The notes below the pieces were generated by a model. It ran no database searches and was not told the origin of the DNA. It saw only the letters and a list, made by a program, of their open reading frames with translations. From Pseudomonadota bacterium (lineage in GTDB: Bacteria > Pseudomonadota > Alphaproteobacteria > Reyranellales > Reyranellaceae): a stretch of DNA of 22,559 nt. The position numbers were made by a program, and so were the translations under genes. Every line of letters begins with the position of its first letter. The first letter of the stretch is position 1. Below are positions 15,127 to 22,405 of the stretch, piece after piece. Location: positions 1 to 22,559 of the forward strand of contig JAEWIV010000063.1 in the NCBI GenBank assembly GCA_023386865.1, read 5' to 3'.

Positions 15127-16638
15127 TCACATTGTCGCGCCGATCTTCCAAGGCTCGAATTCGTCGTCACCGATGCCCAAGGCCTCCGACTTCGTCTTCT
15201 GGCCCGAAGCCGTACGCAAAATCAGCTCGAAGATGCGCTGCCCGTTGTCCTGGATCGTCTCTTCCCCATCGACGATGGTGCCGCAATTGATGTCCATGTC
15301 ATCAGTCATGCGCCGATAGAGGGAGCTATTCGTAGCAAGCTTGAGTGACGGGGTGGGTTTACAACCGAAGACGCTGCCGCGGCCGGTCGTGAAGCACAGC
15401 ACGTTGGCGCCGCCGGCTACCTGTCCGGTCGCCGAGACCGGGTCGTAGCCGGGGGAATCCATGTAGACGAAGCCCTTGGCGGTGATCGGCTGTGCGTATT
15501 CATACACATCGACGAGATTCGTCGTGCCGCCCTTCGCAACTGCACCCAAGGATTTCTCCAGGATGGTGGTCAGCCCGCCCGCCTTGTTGCCGGGCGAGGG
15601 GTTGTTGTTCATCTCCCCACCGGTGCGTGCGCAATGATCCTCCCACCATTTGATGCGGCGCACGATCTTCTCGCCGACCTCTCGGCTGACAGCGCGCCGC
15701 GTCAACAGATGCTCGGCGCCGTAGATCTCCGGCGTCTCCGACAGCACCGCCGTGCCGCCGTGGCGCACCAGCAGATCGACCGCCGCGCCCAGGGCGGGAT
15801 TGGCCGAAATGCCGGAATAGCCGTCCGACCCGCCGCACTGCAGCGCCAGGATCAATTCGCTGGCCGGGATCGGCTCGCGCACGACGTCGTTGGCGTCAGC
15901 CAGCAGGTCCTTCAGAAATCCGACGGCCCGCATCACGGTCTTGGATACCCCGCCTTCGTCCTGGATCGCCATCGGGATGAGCTTCGGCCCTTCCTTCAGT
16001 CCTTCAGCGTTCATGAGGCCGGCGATCTGATTGGTCTCGCAGCCCAGTCCCAGCACGACCACGGCCGCCATGTTGGGATGGCGCGTGTAGCCCGCCAGAG
16101 TGCGGCGCAGCACGTCCATCTCGAGACCGGACGCGGCCATGCCGCAGCCTCCGCCGTGCGTCAGCGGCACCACGCCGTCGATGTTGGGATACTGCGCGAG
16201 CATGGGCTCGAGCCTGGCCGCGATCATGCGGCTGGTCGCGGCCGAGCAATTCACCGTGGTGACGATGCCGATGTAGTTGCGCGTCGCCGCGCGGCCGTCG
16301 GCCCGGCGATAGCCCATGAAGGTGGCGGCCGGCGTGATGTAGTCGGTCGGTCGGGCATCGGCGCAAAATGCGTAGTCGCGCTCGAAATCGCCCATGACGC
16401 AGTTGTGGGTGTGGATGTGCGTGCCAGCCGCGAGATCCTCGGTGGCGAAGCCGATGATCTGGTTGTACTTGCGCAACGGCTCGCCCTGCTTCACCGGGCG
16501 CGTCAGGATCTTGTGACCGGGCGGCACGCGGGTCGCTGCGGCCACGTCGCCCTCGACCTTGGTGCCGGGCAGGATGTCCATGCGCGCTACGACGACGTTG
16601 TCGGCCGGATGCAGCCGGATGGTGAGCGGTGCCGCCAT
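15127..16638 (-). CDS. UxaA family dehydratase (altronate/galactarate dehydratase type)
   Basis: A 503-residue sugar-acid dehydratase. Residues 1-80 form the small SAF domain (IRLHPADNVVVA, ending GTHIHTHNC) and the rest is the large catalytic domain with HGGGCGMAASG, LGLGCETNQI, LQCGGSDGYSGISANPALG and NNNPSPGNKAGGLTTI. These contain the conserved Cys and His residues expected for metal or cluster binding. Full-length proteins of this family are altronate or D-galactarate dehydratases that remove water to give a 2-keto-3-deoxy acid; I cannot tell which substrate. ATG 16638 has GGAGGAA at eight bases; a GTG at 16644 is too close to that site. It lies downstream of a DHDPS-family gene on the same strand, which could process the keto-deoxy product. 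Confidence 0.93.
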   Translation of the reverse strand: MAAPLTIRLHPADNVVVARMDILPGTKVEGDVAAATRVPPGHKILTRPVKQGEPLRKYNQIIGFATEDLAAGTHIHTHNCVMGDFERDYAFCADARPTDYITPAATFMGYRRADGRAATRNYIGIVTTVNCSAATSRMIAARLEPMLAQYPNIDGVVPLTHGGGCGMAASGLEMDVLRRTLAGYTRHPNMAAVVVLGLGCETNQIAGLMNAEGLKEGPKLIPMAIQDEGGVSKTVMRAVGFLKDLLADANDVVREPIPASELILALQCGGSDGYSGISANPALGAAVDLLVRHGGTAVLSETPEIYGAEHLLTRRAVSREVGEKIVRRIKWWEDHCARTGGEMNNNPSPGNKAGGLTTILEKSLGAVAKGGTTNLVDVYEYAQPITAKGFVYMDSPGYDPVSATGQVAGGANVLCFTTGRGSVFGCKPTPSLKLATNSSLYRRMTDDMDINCGTIVDGEETIQDNGQRIFELILRTASGQKTKSEALGIGDDEFEPWKIGATM

Positions 16639-16684
16639 TGTCACTTCCTCCGAGAGGCCGGGACTCTAGCTGCTTGCCTCCCGA

Positions 16685-16936
16685 TCAACAAACCTTGGTA
16701 CGACGCCAGCCGGCGGCGACGGCCTCAGCCTCCGTGCAGAACCAGCGCTCGCCGCGGTTGGGGTCGATGACGGTCGCGTCATAGTAGCGGCAGCCCGGCG
16801 GATGATAGATGCGCACGCCCTGGGCGTTGATATTGCCCTTGATCTGGCACGGCCTGGCCGGCGGCGCCTGCGCGGCAGCCGATGCCGCCGCCAGCATCAG
16901 CAAGATGCTAAGCCGCGCGCTTGCCGCGGATTTCAT
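16685..16936 (-). CDS. Small exported protein with GNI-GERWFC ('sunset'-like) domain
   Basis: An 83-residue protein with an N-terminal signal peptide (about 1-23, ending ASAAAQA). The mature part is a short conserved module: CQIKGNINAQG, RIYHPPGCRYYD, GERWFCTEAEAVAAGW, ending in Cys. The same module occurs at the C-terminus of some secreted thermonuclease-like proteins and in stand-alone small proteins. Four cysteines (in CQIKGN, PGCRYY, WFCTE and the last residue) could make disulfides or bind metal. Function is unknown. Its ATG lies inside the end of the DHDPS-family gene (29-base overlap), so it is translationally linked to it. Confidence 0.82.
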   Translation of the reverse strand: MKSAASARLSILLMLAAASAAAQAPPARPCQIKGNINAQGVRIYHPPGCRYYDATVIDPNRGERWFCTEAEAVAAGWRRTKVC

Positions 16937-17798
16937 CGATGGCGGCGCCGAGCTTGCGGACCTCGGCTTCGCTGAGCGACGCGAGGGGCGCGCGCATCCG
17001 GCTCCAGGCGACGGGATCGTTGCGGCGCAGACCGACCAGGGCCTTCACCGCCGCCGTCACGGGATAGCCCAGCACGACGTCGACCATGGCGACGACCCGC
17101 CGGTCGTCGATGCCATCGAGCAGGGGCTGCATGAGGTCGGGAATGACGTTCAGCATACCGCTGATCGCGCCCGATGCGCCGAGGGTCATGGCTCGGGCCA
17201 GAAGCCGCTCGTCGCCGATCAGGATGTGCAGGTCGCCATGCTGCTCGAGCAGGGCCTGCGCATTGGCCCAGTCGCCGGACGAATCCTTCACGCCGGTGAC
17301 CTGCTGCGCGAAGGCCCTCTTCAGCCGGTCGATCAGCTCGACCGACAGACCGACCGATGTCACCTGCGGGATGTGATAGAGGATGACATTGCTGGCGCTT
17401 GGTCCCAGCGCGCGCAGCACGGCGGCGAACCAGTCGAACAGGCCTTCGTCGCCGGCGCCCTTGAAATAGAAGGGCGGTGCCAGCAGGAAGCTCGGACAGC
17501 CCACCATCAAGCCGGCGCGACCCTGCGCCACCGCATCCTCGACCGACGAGGCGGCGATGCCGACCGTGAGCTGCGTCCGGGGATCGATCCCCCCGCCCAC
17601 CAGGGCGCCCAAGGCACGTTGGCGCTCGTTCAAGCCGAGCGAGGCGCCCTCACCCGTCGTGCCGAAGGCGGTGACGCCGGTGCAGCCGTCGGCCAGAGAC
17701 TGGCGGGCGTGCGCCACCAGGCGCGGCAGGTCGATGGCGCGGTCCTCCGTGAACGGCGTGGACAGGGCGACGGACAGGCCGAAACGGTTCTTGCGCAT
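16908..17798 (-). CDS. Dihydrodipicolinate synthase (DapA)/N-acetylneuraminate lyase family aldolase
   Basis: A 296-residue TIM-barrel class I aldolase/dehydratase of the DHDPS/NAL family. The substrate carboxylate loop GTTGEG is at about 46-51, Tyr141 sits in ILYHIP, and the Schiff-base Lys171 is in TGVKDSSGDW. It should act on pyruvate-derived or keto-acid substrates. The members near UxaA-type dehydratases usually cleave or dehydrate keto-deoxy sugar acids, so a catabolic role is more likely than lysine synthesis (inference). ATG 17798 follows GGGGG and starts the family sequence KNRFGLSVALSTPF; the open frame to 17870 runs through a terminator hairpin. It is the first gene of a minus-strand set with the small exported protein and UxaA. 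Confidence 0.92.
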   Translation of the reverse strand: MRKNRFGLSVALSTPFTEDRAIDLPRLVAHARQSLADGCTGVTAFGTTGEGASLGLNERQRALGALVGGGIDPRTQLTVGIAASSVEDAVAQGRAGLMVGCPSFLLAPPFYFKGAGDEGLFDWFAAVLRALGPSASNVILYHIPQVTSVGLSVELIDRLKRAFAQQVTGVKDSSGDWANAQALLEQHGDLHILIGDERLLARAMTLGASGAISGMLNVIPDLMQPLLDGIDDRRVVAMVDVVLGYPVTAAVKALVGLRRNDPVAWSRMRAPLASLSEAEVRKLGAAIDEIRGKRAA

Positions 17799-17827
17799 CC
17801 CCCATGATAGGCTGCGCAAACGCACGA

Positions 17828-17860
17828 AGAAAAGCGGGCCCGCTTTCGCGAGCCCGCCTT
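17828..17860 (-). terminator. Intrinsic terminator after the exported repeat protein
   Basis: Read on the minus strand, GCGGGC (17857-17852) pairs with GCCCGC (17839-17834) around a 12-base loop, followed by TTTTCTTC. It lies 28 bases past the stop of the exported protein. It is also only 30 bases upstream of the DHDPS-family start, so that gene's promoter must lie in a very small space or within the terminator. Confidence 0.75.
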
Positions 17861-17887
17861 CCTTACGCAACGCAACGCTACGCGTGA

Positions 17888-18382
17888 TTACCGGCGGCGG
17901 TTATCCCAATTGTCGAAGGCATTGGGGATACCGTCGCGATCGCGATCGCCGAATGCACCCTGACGGTTGTCGTAGCGATCGTACCGGTTGGGAATGCCGT
18001 CGCGGTCGCGGTCGCCATAGGGGCGCTGCGCCTGGTAGCGATCCGGCACGCCGTCGCCGTTGCGGTCCCAGCGACTCGGGACGTACTGCCAGCGGGGGCC
18101 GACCTGCGTCCAGCTCGGCGCCACGTAGCGGTAGCCCGGCCGTTCGGTCAGCCACTGGCCGGGACGCCACACATACTGATCGTGAACGAGCTCGTAGTGA
18201 CCCGGTGCCCAGACGTAGCCATGGCGCGGCGCCGGCACGACCTCATAGCGCGGCGGCGGTGGAGGCGAACCGAAGGTGATGCTCACCTGTGCGTCCGCCG
18301 GCGTGAATGGCGCCGTAAAGACCGTCGCCGTCGAGAACGCTGCGGCGGCGGCCAGGGAAGTGATCGCCAAACGCTTCAACAT
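17888..18382 (-). CDS. Exported protein with YXW-type repeats and Asp-rich Ca-binding-like repeats
   Basis: A 164-residue secreted protein. Residues 1-32 form a signal peptide ending ADA. The middle (about 45-107) has Trp/Tyr-rich units (GYVWAPGHYELVHDQYVW, RPGQWL, PGYRYVAPSW) of the WXXGXW/YXWQ kind found in many proteobacterial envelope proteins. The C-terminal part has three Asp-rich units (DRNGDGVPDRY, DRDRDGIPNRYDR, DRDRDGIPNAFDN) similar to thrombospondin type 3 or EF-hand-like calcium sites. Function unknown; an envelope role is likely. ATG 18382 has AAGGAGG seven bases upstream, and the gene ends before a clear terminator, so it is probably monocistronic. Confidence 0.85.
   Translation of the reverse strand: MLKRLAITSLAAAAAFSTATVFTAPFTPADAQVSITFGSPPPPPRYEVVPAPRHGYVWAPGHYELVHDQYVWRPGQWLTERPGYRYVAPSWTQVGPRWQYVPSRWDRNGDGVPDRYQAQRPYGDRDRDGIPNRYDRYDNRQGAFGDRDRDGIPNAFDNWDNRRR
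17921..18070 (-). repeat. Three direct repeats coding the D-x-D-x-D-G units
   Basis: Near-identical blocks centred on CCGTCGCG-type DNA start at about 17931, 17997 and 18051, spaced 66 and 54 bases (22 and 18 codons). They encode the Asp-rich units of the exported protein. Two copies are almost the same over about 25 bases; the third is more diverged. The pattern suggests internal duplication within the gene. Confidence 0.7.
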
Positions 18383-18512
18383 GACTTGCCTCCTTCTGCG
18401 CGACCCACTGACGGGTACCGCGCTGGTGAAGGGTATTACGCAGGGGGTCCCCACGGCGTTTCGGGCCAATCGGAGGAATTCAGGCGCTCATTTCGCCGCT
18501 TTTTCGCCATCG

Positions 18513-19391
18513 TCAGGTTCCCACCAGCAGCAAGATGACGCCGGCGACGCTGATGACGATGCCGGCGAGGCCGATTGCGTGCAGCTTCTCATCGCGCAGC
18601 AGGAGGTAGCTCAGCACGACCGCGATCAACGGAAAGACGGCGACCAGCGGCGCCACCAGGGTGATCGAGCCCAGGCCGAGCGCGGCATAGAGCAGGAAGG
18701 TCGCCGTGCCGTTGGACATGCCGACGCCGATGAACCACCAGCGGCCAACGCGGTCGGGCGGACCGGCGACCAGCGCTCGCCGGCCGACCAGCGACAGGAT
18801 CACCACGGTCGACAACGAATAGCCGATCGCGGCGGCTGCCAGCGGCTCGTGCCAGATCGCGAGTGCCGCCTTGATGGCGGGCTGGATGGCGCCACGTATC
18901 AGGGCGGCGGCAAGCGGCAGGCCGAGGACCCAGATCGGCCACTGCCGTCCGCCGGCGCCGCCGCGCAGTGCCATCAGGGCCACGCCCGCCACGACCAGCA
19001 CGAGCCCCACGATCTGTCCCAGGCCGATGCGCTCGCCGAGAAGAAGCACGGCAAACAGCACGGCGAACAGCGGCGTGACATTGCCCGCCGCGCCGGAGAC
19101 GGCAGGGCCCAGGCGCTCGTTGGACCGCACCGACAAGATCGACACCACCACAGGGAAGACGCAGCCCACGCCGGCGAAGATCAGCGCCGCCCGCCAGTCG
19201 AAGCCGCGCCAATCGACGAACAACAGCGCCCCCACCCAGGCTCCGATCATGGAGCTGCCGATCGTGTAGATCGGCGAGCGCCAGGACGGCACGGTGCGCA
19301 AGCCGTACTGGGTCAGGATCAGGGCCAGGGCGAAGCAGAATGCCGCACCCAGGGCCAATAGGCTGGGGGCCAGGATGGCCGCGTCGGTCAT
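18513..19391 (-). CDS. EamA/DMT family transporter
   Basis: A 292-residue protein of ten predicted helices arranged as two EamA repeats of five, the drug/metabolite transporter fold. The first repeat ends with GNVTPLFAVLFAVLLLGERIGLGQ, the second with LVAPLVAVFPLIAVVLSYLLLRDEKLH; the P...E pattern before the last helix of each half is the family mark. It exports or imports small metabolites; the substrate is unknown. ATG 19391 is divergent from the aminotransferase gene by only 43 bases, so an amino-acid or keto-acid link is possible but not shown. Confidence 0.92.
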   Translation of the reverse strand: MTDAAILAPSLLALGAAFCFALALILTQYGLRTVPSWRSPIYTIGSSMIGAWVGALLFVDWRGFDWRAALIFAGVGCVFPVVVSILSVRSNERLGPAVSGAAGNVTPLFAVLFAVLLLGERIGLGQIVGLVLVVAGVALMALRGGAGGRQWPIWVLGLPLAAALIRGAIQPAIKAALAIWHEPLAAAAIGYSLSTVVILSLVGRRALVAGPPDRVGRWWFIGVGMSNGTATFLLYAALGLGSITLVAPLVAVFPLIAVVLSYLLLRDEKLHAIGLAGIVISVAGVILLLVGT

Positions 19392-19434
19392 GGTCTGCTA
19401 GAAGCGCCGGCTTCCGACTGGAGAACTGGGGAAT
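19392..19434. promoter_or_regulatory. 43-base divergent gap (EamA transporter / aminotransferase)
   Basis: Both genes start outward from this gap. It is too short for two full non-overlapping promoters with leaders, so the two promoters must overlap or extend into the opposite coding region. The aminotransferase ATG is preceded by TGGAG and GGGGA. No -10/-35 pair is evident. Confidence 0.4.
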
Positions 19435-20292
19435 ATGGACACGCTCACCTACTGGAACGGCACCTGGCACGAGGGCAACCCGGCGATCCTGGGCCCGCGC
19501 GACCACGCCTTCTGGCTGGGCTCGATGGTATTCGACGGCGGCCGCGCCTTCGAGGGCTGCGGGCCGGATCTCGACCTCCATGCGGAACGCGTCGTGCGCT
19601 CGGCACGGGCCCTGGGCCTGAAGCCGACCAAGACGGCCAAGGAGATCCTCGACCTGATGCACGAGGCGGTGCGCCGCTTCGGGCCCAAGGCCGAGCTCTA
19701 TGTCCGGCCGATGTTCTGGGCGACCAAGGGCGGCCAGGGGCCGATCTCGGTCGACGGCGATTCCACGCAGTTCCTGCTCTGCGTCTATCACGCGCCGATG
19801 CGCGCCGGCACGCCGCTGACGCTCGGCCTCTGCCGCTCGATCCGCCGGCCGACGCCGGAAAGCGCGCCGACCGACGCCAAGGCGTCCTGCCTCTATCCCA
19901 ACTCCAGCCGCGGCGTTGCCGAGATGCTCGAGCGCGGCTTCCAGAACGGCATCGTGCTCGATGCCCTGGGCAACGTGGCGGAGACCTGCAGCTCCAACAT
20001 CTTCCTCGCCAAGGGCGGCGTGGTCAGCACGCCCGTGCCCAACGGCTCGTTCCTCGCCGGCATCACCCGCAACCGCGTGGTCAAGCTGCTGCGCAACGCC
20101 GGCATCACGGTCGACGAGCGCACCGTGACGACGGCGGACCTCGACGATTGCGACGAGATGTTCACCACCGGCAACGCCGGCAAGGTGCAGCCGGTCAGCC
20201 GCTACGAGAGCCGCGACCTGCAGCCCGGCCCGATCGGCCGCCAGGCACACGACCTGTACATGGCGTTCTCGCGCACGCAGCGGGTGGTCTGA
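19435..20292 (+). CDS. Class IV PLP aminotransferase, branched-chain type
   Basis: A 285-residue fold-type IV aminotransferase (BCAT/DAAT/ADCL family). Marks in order: FDGGRAFEG (33-41), Arg52 in the HAERVVRSA stretch that holds the PLP phosphate, Lys149 in DAKASCLYPNSSRG (Schiff base with PLP), Glu183 in GNVAETCSSNIF (contacts the pyridine nitrogen), and TGNAGKVQPVSRYE near the end. BCAT enzymes move the amino group between branched-chain amino acids and 2-oxoglutarate. The KxxxxxYPN sequence is less typical than that of classical IlvE, so a D-amino acid or other specificity is possible. ATG 19435 is preceded by GGGGA. Confidence 0.9.
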   Translation: MDTLTYWNGTWHEGNPAILGPRDHAFWLGSMVFDGGRAFEGCGPDLDLHAERVVRSARALGLKPTKTAKEILDLMHEAVRRFGPKAELYVRPMFWATKGGQGPISVDGDSTQFLLCVYHAPMRAGTPLTLGLCRSIRRPTPESAPTDAKASCLYPNSSRGVAEMLERGFQNGIVLDALGNVAETCSSNIFLAKGGVVSTPVPNGSFLAGITRNRVVKLLRNAGITVDERTVTTADLDDCDEMFTTGNAGKVQPVSRYESRDLQPGPIGRQAHDLYMAFSRTQRVV

Positions 20293-20320
20293 GTCTCAAG
20301 TCGCCCTGGGCGCAGCACCT

Positions 20321-20400
20321 GTCCCGAGCGAAGCCGTAGGAAAGAACCTCATCGCCGCTTGCTACCGGCATGAGATCCTTCGCTGCGCTCTGGATGACCC
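20321..20400. repeat. Inverted repeat of the HPERSEGS/'GAGCGAAGC' dispersed-repeat type
   Basis: The arm at 20321-20352 (GTCCCGAGCGAAGCC, then AGGAAAGAACCTCAT) and the arm at about 20370-20398 (complement GTCATCCAGAGCGCAGCG, then AAGGATCTCATG) are imperfect inverted copies separated by about 17 bases. Sequences of this kind, with GAGCGAAGC...GGATCTCA, are known as common dispersed repeats in proteobacterial genomes. The element sits at the convergent 3' ends of the aminotransferase and MFS genes and may act as a bidirectional terminator. The right arm is inside the MFS frame. Confidence 0.55.
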
Positions 20401-21914
20401 CGGGTCGTCACCAGCGGCAAGGCGAGCAGCGCCAGCGCCGTGATCGCCGCGAGCATCGCCCAGGCCTCGTTGATGGCGCCGACCAGGCCGGCCCGCTCGA
20501 CCAGCGGGCGCACCGTCTCGATCACCGCAGCCTCGATCGTGCGCGTGGTCGTGGTCGCGATGGTCTCGGCCGGGATACCGACCAGCGGCGCGACCGAAAC
20601 GTCGCCCAGCTTCAGGCGCTGGCCGATCGCCTCGGCGAGGATCGGCGCGCGGCCATAGATCACCGTGTCGATCAAAGCGAGGCCGACCGCGCCGCCGAGA
20701 TTGCGCATCAGGTTGAAGAGGCCGCTGGCGTCGGCGATGCGCTCGGGCGGAAAGCGGCCGAGCGCGAGCCGTGTCGGCGGCAGCAGGCAGAACATGATCG
20801 CCGAGCCGCGCAGGATCTGCGGCATCAGCATCTCGTCGAAGTCGGTCTCCCAGGTCTGGCCGGCGCTCCAGCCCAGGCCGAGGGCGAACAGGGAGAAGCC
20901 GCCCAGCATCAGCAGGCGACCGTCGACGCGACGCTCCAGCTCGACGGCGATCGGCGCGGTGACGAGCTGGGCAATGCCCGTCACCAGCATGATGCGGCCG
21001 ATGTCGAGCGGGCCGTGCTCGCGGACGAAGCCCAGGAACACCGGCATGAGATAGACGGAGCCGTAGAGGCCGATGCCCAGAGTGAAGGAGAGAACGCAGC
21101 CGATCGCGAAGTTCCGGTCGGCGAGCGCGCTCAAGCCGACGATCGGCTGCGAACGGCCGAGGCTGCGACGGACGAAGGCGAAGCCCGCGAGCAGCGACAG
21201 CGCCAGCAGGCCGAGCACGCGCACCGACACCCAGCCGTGCCGGGGCGCGTCCTTCAGGCCGATCTCGAGCGCCGCGAGCGCGATCGCCAGCAGGACGAGG
21301 CTTGCCACGTCGAGGGTTCGGACATGCGTGTATTCGCCCGCTTCGCGCGGCAGGAACGAGGCGGCGAGCGCCGCGGCGGCGATGCCGGGCAGGACGTTGA
21401 CCAGGAAAAGCCAGTGCCACGACCAGGTCTGGGTGATCCAGCCGCCGACCAGGGGCCCGATGGTCGGCGCCAGCACGGCCATGACGCCGGCCAGCGTCGT
21501 GGCGATGCCCTGCTGACGCAGGGGAAACAGCAGGAACACGGCAGAGAAGACGCAAGGGATCAGCACACCGCCGGCGAAGCCCTGCACCACCCGGGCGACG
21601 ATCAGCATCGCGAAGCCGTTGCTTGCAGCGCAAGCGCCCGAGGCCACGGTGAACAAGATGAGCGCCCCGACGAACAGCCGGCGCAGGCTGAGCACGCGCG
21701 TCAGAAGGCCGGTCAACGGGATGGCGATCACCTCGGCGATGAGATAGGCGGTCTGCACCCAGCTCATCCGGTCGGGCGCGATCGACAGCGCCTCGGCGAT
21801 CTCGGGCAGCGACGTGACTACGATCTGGATGTCGAGTACGGCCATGAACATGCCGAGCGCCATGGCCGAGAAACCGACCCAGGTGCCGGCGTTCGCTCCC
21901 CGCTCGTCGCTCAT
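20349..21914 (-). CDS. DHA2-type (EmrB/QacA-like) MFS transporter
   Basis: A 521-residue membrane protein with about 14 predicted helices, the DHA2 drug:H+ antiporter class. N-half marks: FMAVLDIQIVVTSLPEIA (motif D1, LD-x-x-IV-x-x-LP-x-I), motif A-like region TGLLTRVLSLRRLFV, and motif C-like GVMAVLAPTIGPLVGGW. Mid-protein loops and the second half are typical. It likely exports a lipophilic or phenolic compound; as the last gene after a type III PKS and a methyltransferase it may export their product (inference). The start ATG 21914 overlaps the upstream stop (ATGA). The last codons read GHPERSEGSHAGSKRR, which matches the dispersed-repeat peptide, so the C-terminus is probably extended into repeat DNA. 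Confidence 0.93.
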   Translation of the reverse strand: MSDERGANAGTWVGFSAMALGMFMAVLDIQIVVTSLPEIAEALSIAPDRMSWVQTAYLIAEVIAIPLTGLLTRVLSLRRLFVGALILFTVASGACAASNGFAMLIVARVVQGFAGGVLIPCVFSAVFLLFPLRQQGIATTLAGVMAVLAPTIGPLVGGWITQTWSWHWLFLVNVLPGIAAAALAASFLPREAGEYTHVRTLDVASLVLLAIALAALEIGLKDAPRHGWVSVRVLGLLALSLLAGFAFVRRSLGRSQPIVGLSALADRNFAIGCVLSFTLGIGLYGSVYLMPVFLGFVREHGPLDIGRIMLVTGIAQLVTAPIAVELERRVDGRLLMLGGFSLFALGLGWSAGQTWETDFDEMLMPQILRGSAIMFCLLPPTRLALGRFPPERIADASGLFNLMRNLGGAVGLALIDTVIYGRAPILAEAIGQRLKLGDVSVAPLVGIPAETIATTTTRTIEAAVIETVRPLVERAGLVGAINEAWAMLAAITALALLALPLVTTRGHPERSEGSHAGSKRR

Positions 21915-22405
21915 TGCCGGAGCGCCGCCTCTTCCGCGCGGATGCGGACCCACAGGACCAGGGCATTCAGAGCCGAGAACACGATGCCGTACCATGCCAG
22001 CCCGAACACCAGCGGCAGCACCAGCATCTCGGCGGCGACGATGCAGTAATTGGGGTGCGACGCGAAGCGATACGGCCCCTCTCGCACCAGAGGCGCACCG
22101 GGCAGCACGATGATGCGCGTGGTCCAGCGCGGCCCGAGCGTGGCGATCACCCACACGCGCAGGCCCTGCAGGACGATGAACACGGCCAACCAGCCGAGGC
22201 TCACGTCGACACCCGCGCGCCATACGGCGAGATACCAGAGGCCGAGGAGCCACGCGGCATGCAGAGCCACGATCAGCGGGTAGTGGCCGGCCGCGACTTC
22301 GCGCGCACCTCGAGCGAGCAGGCGGTCGGTGTTGCGCCGCGACAGGACGAGCTCGCCGAGCCGCTGCAGGGTCACGAGGCCGAGGACGGCCCCCGCCAGC
22401 ATCAT
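21911..22405 (-). CDS. Isoprenylcysteine carboxyl methyltransferase-like (ICMT family) protein
   Basis: A 164-residue membrane protein with about four or five helices. The ICMT/PEMT cofactor motif near the C-terminus is GPYRFASHPNY, with the following LVLPLVFGLAWYGIVF. The family uses SAM to methylate carboxyl or hydroxyl groups of lipophilic substrates. Next to a type III PKS such genes usually methylate the phenolic lipid product, the role described for SrsB of the Streptomyces srs cluster (family knowledge; here inferred). ATG 22405 overlaps the upstream stop (TGATG); GTG 22408 is an alternative with an GTGA overlap. No good ribosome site, so it relies on translational coupling. Confidence 0.85.
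   Translation of the reverse strand: MMLAGAVLGLVTLQRLGELVLSRRNTDRLLARGAREVAAGHYPLIVALHAAWLLGLWYLAVWRAGVDVSLGWLAVFIVLQGLRVWVIATLGPRWTTRIIVLPGAPLVREGPYRFASHPNYCIVAAEMLVLPLVFGLAWYGIVFSALNALVLWVRIRAEEAALRQ

Noticed and set aside
14907..15170. 87-codon minus-strand frame in the csp leader
   Set aside because: It overlaps the end of the UxaA gene in another frame, has no family match, Cys- and Arg-rich, and no ribosome site that I can see.
17921..18070. CRISPR-like repeat spacing
   Set aside because: Only three imperfect copies with unequal spacing, in frame inside a protein with Asp-rich units; these are coding repeats.
20370..22049. Plus-strand 559-codon frame opposite the MFS gene
   Set aside because: Arg/Glu/Gln/His-rich low-complexity translation typical of the reverse of a membrane protein gene.
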